A stretch of DNA of 20,225 nt, from positions 1 to 20,225 of the IMG/VR virus record IMGVR_UViG_3300009152_000271. One strand, given 5' to 3'. Shown in pieces: positions 1 through 6,262 of this stretch (within the stretch, counting starts at the first letter, position 1; every line of letters starts with the position of its first letter). The position numbers and the translations under genes were made by a program. Origin of the DNA: a virus. The notes below the pieces were generated by a model. It searched no databases. It saw only the letters and a list, made by a program, of their open reading frames with translations, and was not told where the DNA came from.

Positions 1-35
1 TTAATTAAGACCCATCCGTGGTTGCGCTCTATTTT

Positions 36-509
36 CTAAGGGCGCACCATCTTCCCCCTCGACCACACCCCCGCGCTATGCGACTCACCCAGATCCTCCC
101 TCAGTCGCTTCACCGCTTGGTTCACCTTCCACCCTCGCCATGTAGCCGCGCCCCTGACTGGCACGTTTCTCTTGTTGAACATGTCGGCGATGGCTTTGAA
201 GTGTAGCCCCATATCGTGTAGGGCTTTGGCGACGTATTGCCAGTATTGCTCCTCTGGGTTGTCGATGATGCGTTTGTCTGGGGTAGCCATTTTGCCGTAG
301 GGAAGGTGGCCTCCGACTCGGTAGCCTTGGGCCTTGCGTTCTTTGAGCTTAGCTTTAATGAGTTTGCCAGTAGGCCAGTAGCCGTTTTCGCCGTGAGCTT
401 TAGGGTGGCAGTAATCGCAAAGGGGAACGGTCTTTGTGCCGCCGAGGGATTCGGGGACTACGTGGTGGTGATGGGTCGCTGGTTTCTTGCACTCAAAGCA
501 TTTCGCCAT
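36..509 (-). CDS. HNH endonuclease with recombinase-like DNA-binding C-terminus
   Basis: This 157-residue protein has an HNH-type metal site in its first 40 residues: C4 and C7, a run of histidines at 13-16 followed by VVP, then C31, C34, H35 and H39. This is the usual layout of a zinc-stabilised HNH nuclease that cuts DNA. Residues 60-136 look like the Recombinase domain of large serine recombinases: an R..GY..GG.LPYG stretch, a helix ending GLHFKAIADMFNKRNVPV, and a W..W.V...VKRL end. There is no serine-recombinase catalytic domain, so this part probably only binds DNA. The ATG at 509 is preceded by GGGGACA. The gene diverges from the packaging operon, as stand-alone phage homing endonuclease genes often do. 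Some phages need an HNH protein for packaging, so a terminase partner is an alternative. HNH call is secure; biological role is inferred. Confidence 0.82.
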   Translation of the reverse strand: MAKCFECKKPATHHHHVVPESLGGTKTVPLCDYCHPKAHGENGYWPTGKLIKAKLKERKAQGYRVGGHLPYGKMATPDKRIIDNPEEQYWQYVAKALHDMGLHFKAIADMFNKRNVPVRGAATWRGWKVNQAVKRLREDLGESHSAGVWSRGKMVRP

Positions 510-525
510 TGTCCCCAGTGTGGGG
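510..525 (-). promoter_or_regulatory. Hairpin covering the HNH gene ribosome binding site
   Basis: On the - strand CCCCA (525-521) pairs with TGGGG (517-513) around a 3-nt loop. The right arm holds the only Shine-Dalgarno-like sequence (GGGGA, 516-512) before the ATG at 509. If formed in the mRNA it would hide the ribosome binding site. Function is inferred from the sequence only. Confidence 0.35.
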
Positions 526-597
526 TAGTGGGTGCATTTGATGTAATGGTCGCTAATCGGAGATGGTGTTTGAGTTGATCAGATTACAGATTCAGAG

Positions 598-659
598 TTT
601 CTATACCCTTCTACCTACTCTCTTCTCCCTTCTAGCTACTTCTCTTCTCTACTCTACCT
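598..659 (-). other. Polypurine tract (- strand) in gene-free leader
   Basis: Positions 601-659 are about 85% pyrimidine on the + strand (9 purines in 59), so the - strand is a purine tract. CTAC on the + strand (GTAG on the -) recurs at 611, 615, 636, 649 and 654. It lies in the possible 5' leader of the HNH transcript. The rest of the gap from 510 to 714 shows no credible gene and no clear promoter; TATAGA on the - strand at 669-664 and 605-600 lacks a convincing -35 partner. Confidence 0.4.
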
Positions 660-714
660 GGATCTATACCAGACGCATCATCTCTTGGGCTCTAGGGTGT
701 ACCATCTAGGAAAG

Positions 715-768
715 TGCATAGTTTGGGATCACCGTTCTCAGCGTGGAGAACAGTGAGCAAACTATGCA
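715..768 (-). other. Strong 54-nt hairpin between structured RNA and HNH leader
   Basis: TGCATAGTTTG (768-758, - strand) is perfectly complementary to CAAACTATGCA (725-715). Inside lies a second 10-bp stem, CACTGTTCTC (755-746) with GAGAACGGTG (739-730), separated by a 2 x 4 internal loop and capped by a 6-nt loop. One inner pair is G-U on the - strand but a C-A mismatch on the + strand, which favours the - strand as the transcribed one. Only CTTTCC follows on the - strand, so it is not a textbook terminator. An RNase III-type processing site, a cruciform or a protein-binding site are possible. Confidence 0.5.
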
Positions 769-769
769 G

Positions 770-805
770 AAAAAACGCTCCATCTGAGGTTTCTACGATG
801 TCGAG
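770..805 (-). terminator. Intrinsic-terminator-like hairpin closing the structured RNA
   Basis: On the - strand CTC (805-803) and CATC (800-797) pair with GATG (784-781) and GAG (780-778), with a GA bulge and a 12-nt loop. GC and then six T (775-770) follow directly. The T run downstream of the stem on the - strand, and not on the +, points to a - strand transcript ending near 770. The stem is short and bulged, so strength is uncertain. Confidence 0.45.
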
Positions 806-1204
806 CCTTCTTGCGAAGGTAGGTCGGTTAGAGTCCTTACCCGTTTAGTCTCTGTCTGGTCGCCCTAGTCCTAGCCTCTGGGAGAACTAATGTTTCAAGT
901 CTCTGGCCGCTTCTAAGCCTTTCGCCTTAGGAGCTGTCTACCCGTTACCGGATAGACTCAGGGGGGTTCACTAACTCAAGTATCCTGCGCTACATCGCCA
1001 ACACAGGTACTTCGTGGGTCGCCAAAAAAGTTAAAGCGTTGCCATGAGTGGTTCGTCACCAGTCACCCTGGACCTTACGGTATCCAGGCACTCGCTGTAG
1101 TAGTTAGGAGCTAACCTCATTGACTACCCGCCATGAGGATCAAAGCTACGGTGATTCTACTTCAGGTCTAAAATTCCCGTCCACTAAAAACATCACTTTC
1201 TTTG
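777..1204 (-). ncRNA. Putative large structured RNA, GNRA-rich
   Basis: No gene is visible here, yet the - strand folds almost continuously. Stems in order are: CAAAG+GTGAT (1204-1192) with ATCAC+CTTTG (1155-1141); CCTCAT/ATGAGG (1138-1115); GTTAG/CTAAC (1115-1103); AGCG+AGTG+CCTGG (1096-1084) with its partners down to 1035, capped by GTAA; AAGTA-CCTG/CAGG-TACTT (1012-978); GTCTATCCG/CGGGTAGAC (957-936) capped by GTAA; GCTCCTAAG/CTTAGAAGC (934-909) with an inner C-GAAA-G; TTAGT-CTC/GAG-ACTAA (890-845); CCTTC/GAAGG (819-806) capped by GCAA. Four caps are GNRA tetraloops only when read on the - strand, and one C-A mismatch of the + strand becomes G-U. It ends at a T-tailed hairpin. I cannot assign it to a known family. 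No strong promoter was found near 1205-1290. Confidence 0.5.
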
Positions 1205-1224
1205 CCGGTAGTTTTGCCGCTGCT

Positions 1225-1233
1225 TGATACTAT
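1225..1233 (+). promoter_or_regulatory. Extended -10 promoter candidate for the packaging operon
   Basis: TGATACTAT matches the extended -10 pattern TGnTAnnnT. A start site about 7 nt after the hexamer would fall at about 1240, on the GTG start codon of the next gene. There is no good -35 box at normal spacing (TTGCCG at 1202 is 20 nt away). Weak, single-site evidence. Confidence 0.3.
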
Positions 1234-1239
1234 TCGGTC

Positions 1240-1569
1240 GTGAAATACACCGAGGGTCAAGTTTCGATAGAGCAGATGTTCCCAATTTTCTGTGGGGAGT
1301 GGGAGCGCAAGCAGCCTGAGTTGAAGTTGTGGGCGGTGTGCTTAGCTCAGGCGATAGCTGGGGCGGTTGGGTTGATACGGTGCAACGACCTCAGTCGGTG
1401 GTACCGAGAGGATAGGTACTGGCTCTTTAGGGATAGGCGTACGGTCGTGGGTAGCTGTCATTGGATTTGCGAGGTCCTTGAGATTGACAGGAAGGAGCTA
1501 CTTACCTTCGTATGGAAGAATAGGCATGTGTTGAGGCGTTCCCCTTACCGCCTTAGGAGCGTTAATTGA
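1240..1569 (+). CDS. Probable small terminase subunit / DNA-binding protein
   Basis: The 109-residue protein is rich in W, R and K. It shows the pattern W.VCLAQAI (31-39), then SRWYRED (52-58), then CHWICEVLEIDRKELLTF (73-90), which looks like a helix-turn-helix core of a type often found just before phage large terminase genes. Position directly upstream of the large terminase, with a 4-nt overlap, makes the small terminase (recognition of packaging DNA) the best guess; homology alone does not prove it. The GTG at 1240 is the only start after the in-frame TGA at 1225 that gives full length, and it has no Shine-Dalgarno sequence. ATG at 1276 is an alternative start and also has a poor binding site. 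Confidence 0.6.
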   Translation: MKYTEGQVSIEQMFPIFCGEWERKQPELKLWAVCLAQAIAGAVGLIRCNDLSRWYREDRYWLFRDRRTVVGSCHWICEVLEIDRKELLTFVWKNRHVLRRSPYRLRSVN

Positions 1570-3191
1570 CCGACGACCAGCGGCCAGACTTAGAGATAGA
1601 CGGTATCAAGTGGACTCGGATTCCTGGCGTGAAGTACGGCCATGACTTCTGCCGCTACCTGGCTGACGCTCAAAAGGCCGGTATGACCAATGAGGCGGCG
1701 TTAGCTGAGATGTTCAAGGCTAACCTCTGGTTCCTGGTCTACTTCGGTATGCGCGTTTCTATCGCCAATAACCCGTGGTGGGTCGAGCGGTGCAAGGAGA
1801 TTCAGAACGGACCTCGCTCCCATACCCTAGACCTCTGGGCTCGCGAACACGCCAAGTCTACCCTGATTACTACGGCCAAGACGATTCAGGACATCCTAAT
1901 TAACCCTGAGGAGCGGGTGGGCATCTTCTCGTTCTCGCGCCCTGCGGCCTTGGCGTTCCTTCGCTCGATTAAGTCTATCTTTGAGAACTCTAGTCTCTTA
2001 AAGGCTTGCTTCCCCAGCATTCTCTACGCTGACCCGAGGAGCGAGGCTGAGAAGTGGTCTGAGACGGACGGTCTTATTGTAAAGCGTAAGGGCTTCTACA
2101 AGGAGGCGACGGTTGAGGCTTGGGGCTTGGTTGAGGGTAGCCCGGTCGGTAAGCATTACAGTCTTCGCGTGTACGATGACATCGAGGTACCTGACCTGGT
2201 GAACAGCCCTGAGATGATGGGCAAGTTGAAAGATGCCTTCGACATGAGCCAGAACCTCGGAACTATCGACGGCTCTCACCGGGTTATTGGGACGACCTAT
2301 CACCATGAGGGCTTGCTCAACACGCTCAGGCACAAGGCGACCCAGGACGGGAAGCTCATTTACACATCTCGGATTCGCCCTGCCACCGTGGACGGTACGC
2401 CTAATGGCGCTAGTGCCTACTTGCCCGAGGAGCGGTTAGCGGAGCTAAGGGTGAACCGGCAGATGTTCTTCTCTCAGCAGCTCTTGGACCCTACTCCTCA
2501 GGGAACCGAGAAGCTCGATGCGTCTTTGCTGGTTGAGGTCTCCCCGGCTCAGTTACCCAAGAACCTGTTCAAGTTCATGACGGTAGACCCTGCGGGTGAG
2601 CGTCGGAGCGACAATCGGCAGGGGGATAGCTGGGCCTTAATAGTCTGCGGGATTGAGCCTTACCGCGATGACGTTGGAGCTAGCCGGGTATTCATCCTCG
2701 ACATGATGGTTGAACCGATGACTGAGGCCGAAGCCTTGGACAACGTGGTCAGGATGTACCTCCGTAACGGGATGATTCGGCAGCTTGGCATCGAGAAGGT
2801 CGGCATTAGTACCGCTGAAATCCATATTGCGAAGCACTTACATGCCCGTGGGAAAGCCATTAGTGTCGATAATGGAGGGTTGGTAGTTCTTAGACCCGCC
2901 GGAAGAAACAAGAAGCAGCGCATTGAGGCCGCATTACAGTGGCCTTTGTTACACGGGAAGCTGCATTTGTGTACGTCTGTACCATCGGCTTATCGAGAAA
3001 GATTGAAGTTGGAGATGCAAAAATTCCCTTACTGGCATGATGACGCACTCGATTCGTTGGCATACCAGTACGATCTTTTCCGTGACTTCCGGTTTGGCAA
3101 GTTTTTGACGCAAGAGCAGGAGAGTGAGTGGGACAAGGCGTTCCGCGAGGGCTCTAGCAGTAAGAAGGCTAACTCCTGGCTATACGTATGA
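1566..3191 (+). CDS. terL: Terminase large subunit (packaging ATPase/nuclease)
   Basis: This 541-residue protein powers DNA packaging into the prohead and cuts the concatemer. The ATPase part shows a Walker-A-like AREHAKST (92-99), followed by a strand-helix region (VGIFSFSRP), and a Walker-B-like LRVYDDIE (200-207). The C-terminal RNase-H-like nuclease starts at FMTVDPAG with D341, continues with a second acidic segment at GIEKVG (408-413) and ends with HDDALDSLAY (491-500). Length and motif order are those of a complete large terminase. The start is TTG at 1566, overlapping the upstream stop by 4 nt (TTGA) and preceded by AGGAG at good spacing, which suggests translational coupling with the small subunit. 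No truncation or frameshift is seen. Confidence 0.95.
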   Translation: MTDDQRPDLEIDGIKWTRIPGVKYGHDFCRYLADAQKAGMTNEAALAEMFKANLWFLVYFGMRVSIANNPWWVERCKEIQNGPRSHTLDLWAREHAKSTLITTAKTIQDILINPEERVGIFSFSRPAALAFLRSIKSIFENSSLLKACFPSILYADPRSEAEKWSETDGLIVKRKGFYKEATVEAWGLVEGSPVGKHYSLRVYDDIEVPDLVNSPEMMGKLKDAFDMSQNLGTIDGSHRVIGTTYHHEGLLNTLRHKATQDGKLIYTSRIRPATVDGTPNGASAYLPEERLAELRVNRQMFFSQQLLDPTPQGTEKLDASLLVEVSPAQLPKNLFKFMTVDPAGERRSDNRQGDSWALIVCGIEPYRDDVGASRVFILDMMVEPMTEAEALDNVVRMYLRNGMIRQLGIEKVGISTAEIHIAKHLHARGKAISVDNGGLVVLRPAGRNKKQRIEAALQWPLLHGKLHLCTSVPSAYRERLKLEMQKFPYWHDDALDSLAYQYDLFRDFRFGKFLTQEQESEWDKAFREGSSSKKANSWLYV

Positions 3192-5350
3192 AGTCGCTTA
3201 AAAAGCTCTCTAGGTTCGGAATGGGGCGAGCAGCCCACCACCACATCGTTTATATCAACGAAGAGACCGGCCTTGGCCTTTGTTCTACTGATGCTGGGCA
3301 TACCCATGAGATTATCTTCCAACCGCCGACAGAGCCGCAGATGGACGAGATGGGCAACGAGATTGCTCCTGGCGCTCCTGGCGGGTGGATTGTTGCTCCT
3401 GCCCTAGACGGCCATACCCATGCGATTGAGGAGTACGTCGTTCGGGTAAGCAAAAAAAAAGAAGATGATGCTCAGGTTCTTGCAGAAGTACAGGAACTCT
3501 TTAAGACAGGGAGGGAGCTTGAACGGGAAAGTCTCAAGTCCGCGCAAGAAGCGGAAGACATGTATGCTGGGAAGCATTGGGACGAGACTGAGAAGAATCG
3601 TCTTGAAAGCCTTTCGAGGGCTGCGGTCACGATTAACAAGATAGAGAAGAACGTCGATCAAATAACTGGTATGCAACGCGCCGAGCGAACGGACATTCGC
3701 TATGTGCCGCAGGAAGGGGGTGATCAAAAAGTCGCGGACCTGTTGAACGTCGCTACTAAGCATATTCTGAATCGGTGCTTCTTTACTCGCGAAGAGAGCC
3801 TAGCGTTTGAGGATGCGGTCATTACTGGCCGAGGGTTACTCAACGTGTACGTGAAGTTCGACAACGACCTCCGAGGGGAGATTGTAGTCGAGAAGTTCCC
3901 GTACCTCGATGTGGTGTTTGGACCGCACGAGAAGATAGACCTCTCGGATTGCGAGTACCTCATTAAGCATCGGTGGCTCAGTCGCGCTAAGATTGAGCAG
4001 CTCTGGCCGGATAAGGTTGAGGACATCCAGAAGGATTTCCAAGATTACGTTATAGACCCTAAGTCGAGCGTTCAATACGCCTACGACAACTACTCACACG
4101 GTAGCCCGATACAGACAGTAGGGGATGACCCCCTCGTAAACATCGCTCGCAAAGAGTATCGAGTCCTTGAGTGCTGGCGCAAGATGTACGAGAAGGCATC
4201 GGTTGCAGCAAACGCAGCAGAGGATTTCTACTTCAATGCGTATGGGTGGGATGCCAAAGACCTGAAGTCCGTTCGCACCATACCAGGCTTCTACGTCGTA
4301 GAGCAGAACATCACCAAGATACGGGTCACTAAGGTGGCTGGTGGCGTTGTATTGTCCGATGAGAGCCCTGCCGACCTTCCGGCTGATGACTTCTTCGTTC
4401 TCCCGATTTACGCCAAGAAGCGCGGCTATAAGTTCTGGGGCAAGGTTGAGTCGAGCAAAGACGCTCAGATGTATATCAACAAGAACTACTCAGCGGCTCT
4501 CGACGTTATCAACAAGGTAGCGGCGTACGGCTGGTTCATTGATAGCTCTACGTTCCCTGACAACGAGAAAGAGAAGTTCAAGAAGATTAGTACAAGCCCT
4601 GGATGGGTCATTGAGCTTAATGACGTTACGCGACCTCCTCAGAGAGTCGATGGCGTTAAGTTCCCAGGTGAGCTGATTCAGATGATGCAGGTTGGAGAGC
4701 AGCAAGTTCTCGACCAGATGAACGTCATCATCAATCCTAACGGCGCTAACGAGTCGGGCAATATGTTCGCTCAACGCCGCAACCAGAAACTACAGGGCAG
4801 CGAGTACCTGTTCGATAACCTTGCCTTCGCTAAGCAGAAGCTCGGTCGTCTCTTGGTTAAGCTCATTCAGCGGTACTACACCCCTGACAGAATCCTCCGC
4901 ATCGTTCGTAACGCTAACTCCAAGGCTCCCGTAGACGTAGCAGGACAGCCGCTCGATGAGTTCTCGGATGAGGACATTCTCACTTTGCTTAACACGGCAG
5001 AGCTTGAGTATTACGACGTTGAGGTAACTGAGAGCAACTGGTCGCCGTCAATGAGACTCAGCACCTTCATGCTCCTCAGCGAGATGGCGCAAGCTGGTCA
5101 ACCAATCCCACCGGAAGCTCTCCTTGAGTTCGCCGACATGCCTGACAGCACGAAGCAGAAGCTCATGGAAATGCTGAGCCAGCAGGGACAGGCGCAAGCT
5201 AGCGCAGACCAAGCGAAGGCTGATGCAGAGATTCAAAAGACTCTCATCGCGCAGGGGCAGATTCCCCCTGAAGTCGCGCAAAGATTTCTCCAAGCACCAC
5301 AAGAAGATTTACCCCCGAACGAGGCCAATCAAGGTCCGGGGATAATGTAG
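3188..5350 (+). CDS. Portal protein, P22 type, with His-rich N-terminal extension
   Basis: The 720-residue protein is close to the P22 portal in size. From about residue 95 it has the family pattern: an acidic helix with DMYAGKHWDE, AAVTINKIEKNVDQITGMQR, EDAVITGRGLLNVYV, then FGPHEKIDLSDCEYLIKHRW, and a long helical C-terminal part ending in a Q-rich tail. It forms the dodecameric ring through which DNA passes and to which terminase and tail bind. The first 95 residues are unusual: HHH at 17-19, GHTHEI at 37-42 and GHTHAI at 75-80, followed by KKK (89-91) encoded by nine consecutive A. This extension is not part of the usual core and may bind metal. The ATG at 3188 overlaps the terminase stop (ATGA). 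Confidence 0.92.
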   Translation: MKSLKKLSRFGMGRAAHHHIVYINEETGLGLCSTDAGHTHEIIFQPPTEPQMDEMGNEIAPGAPGGWIVAPALDGHTHAIEEYVVRVSKKKEDDAQVLAEVQELFKTGRELERESLKSAQEAEDMYAGKHWDETEKNRLESLSRAAVTINKIEKNVDQITGMQRAERTDIRYVPQEGGDQKVADLLNVATKHILNRCFFTREESLAFEDAVITGRGLLNVYVKFDNDLRGEIVVEKFPYLDVVFGPHEKIDLSDCEYLIKHRWLSRAKIEQLWPDKVEDIQKDFQDYVIDPKSSVQYAYDNYSHGSPIQTVGDDPLVNIARKEYRVLECWRKMYEKASVAANAAEDFYFNAYGWDAKDLKSVRTIPGFYVVEQNITKIRVTKVAGGVVLSDESPADLPADDFFVLPIYAKKRGYKFWGKVESSKDAQMYINKNYSAALDVINKVAAYGWFIDSSTFPDNEKEKFKKISTSPGWVIELNDVTRPPQRVDGVKFPGELIQMMQVGEQQVLDQMNVIINPNGANESGNMFAQRRNQKLQGSEYLFDNLAFAKQKLGRLLVKLIQRYYTPDRILRIVRNANSKAPVDVAGQPLDEFSDEDILTLLNTAELEYYDVEVTESNWSPSMRLSTFMLLSEMAQAGQPIPPEALLEFADMPDSTKQKLMEMLSQQGQAQASADQAKADAEIQKTLIAQGQIPPEVAQRFLQAPQEDLPPNEANQGPGIM
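3452..3460 (+). other. A9 homopolymer inside the portal gene
   Basis: Nine A encode Lys89-Lys91 at the junction between the His-rich extension and the portal core. Polymerase slippage is common on such runs. One added A leads to a stop codon within a few codons (K-K-K-R-R-stop), releasing a roughly 95-residue N-terminal product. This is a possible slippage site; nothing shows it is used. Confidence 0.35.
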
Positions 5351-5358
5351 GGTGATGG

Positions 5359-6243
5359 ATGGAAAATAGTGATGTAACCACAGCAGAAGCTACTCAAGAG
5401 GGAACGAGTTCTGAGTACGTGGATCTGCCGGATGCTTCCGATGAAGACATCTCCGTGTTCCTTGAGAACGCAGAGCGGTCGGAGTCAGAAGCCCCAGTAG
5501 AAACGCCGCAAGAGAACCCCGCACAACAACAAACTAAAGCTGAGCCTCCGAAGGAAGAGCCAGAGGTCGAGCAGGAGGCAATCTCCAAGCAAGACTTTGA
5601 AGCTTTGAAGCGGAAGCTCGAAGGACAGGAACTCCTAATCAAGCGTCGTACAAGCGAGATAGGGGAGATTAAGAGACAGCTCCAACAGTTCATACAGAAC
5701 ACAGCCCAGAACCTCGATGAGAAGTTCTACGAGTCACCGACTCAAGCCTTGCAACAAGCAAGACAACTTGAGATGGCTCAACAGAAACTCCAAGAGGCAG
5801 AGGCAGAGGAGCAGTCCCTTACGAACGCGCATCAGGCGCAAGTTCTATTAGCACATCATGTTGGCGGGGATATTGACCTTGAGGCTATCGGAGAGTCTTT
5901 ACTCTCAGACGGTATGCCCCAAGAGTTCGTACAGCAGTTCGTACGCAACCCTTATCAAGCCGCGCTACCAGAGACACTAATCCAACTTGCTAAGCGAGCA
6001 ACCGCTGAAAGACAGGTCCGGCAGATGCAGGACGCACTACAGCAGCTTGTTCCTTACACACAGAAGCTCTTGGAGGAGCGCAAGCAACTCCCTCAGCATG
6101 TGTTGAAGAATGTCAGTTCAGCTCTCCGTCAGTCCCCACAGGTAACTGGTTCTGCGGGTGGTACTGGACAGCTAGGTGGAAACCGAGCTGTTGATCCGTC
6201 TTTGATGAGCGATGCCGAGTTAGCGGAGTTCCTGAAAAGTTAA
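5359..6243 (+). CDS. Scaffolding-like head assembly protein
   Basis: The 294-residue protein has an acidic, low-complexity N-terminus (E, S, P and Q rich, to about residue 70). A long Q/E/K-rich coiled-coil region (about 75-160) follows, then a mixed helical part with repeated Q runs, and a Gly-rich linker before a short acidic end ELAEFLKS. Composition and position between portal and major capsid gene are those of phage scaffolding proteins, which guide coat assembly and then leave the head. No protease motif is seen. The ATG at 5359 follows the portal stop by 8 nt; an out-of-frame ATG at 5355 sits beside it. The binding site is weak (GGGTGA). Scaffold function is inferred from composition and gene order. 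Confidence 0.75.
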   Translation: MENSDVTTAEATQEGTSSEYVDLPDASDEDISVFLENAERSESEAPVETPQENPAQQQTKAEPPKEEPEVEQEAISKQDFEALKRKLEGQELLIKRRTSEIGEIKRQLQQFIQNTAQNLDEKFYESPTQALQQARQLEMAQQKLQEAEAEEQSLTNAHQAQVLLAHHVGGDIDLEAIGESLLSDGMPQEFVQQFVRNPYQAALPETLIQLAKRATAERQVRQMQDALQQLVPYTQKLLEERKQLPQHVLKNVSSALRQSPQVTGSAGGTGQLGGNRAVDPSLMSDAELAEFLKS

Positions 6244-6262
6244 TACTTTTTAGGGATTGAAC

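Noticed and set aside
1-35. TTAATTAA at the left edge as an attachment or end site
   Set aside because: A single 8-bp palindrome without a partner elsewhere in the window; it may be chance or an assembly edge.
237-578. Open frame on the + strand over the HNH gene
   Set aside because: It lies antisense to a gene with a clear HNH motif, has biased composition and no family pattern.
1046-1066. tRNA-like T arm (GGTTCGTCACC)
   Set aside because: Stem complementarity is wrong for a T arm, and no acceptor or anticodon arm can be built around it.
777-1204. Group I intron in the structured region
   Set aside because: GACTAAACGG near 850-841 (- strand) recalls part of a group I P7 segment, but I find no matching TAGTC partner at the right place, and no interrupted gene on the - strand that could supply exons.
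1998-3322. Several open frames antisense to terminase and portal
   Set aside because: They overlap well-supported genes, lack ribosome binding sites and family motifs, and follow from the codon bias of the sense strand.
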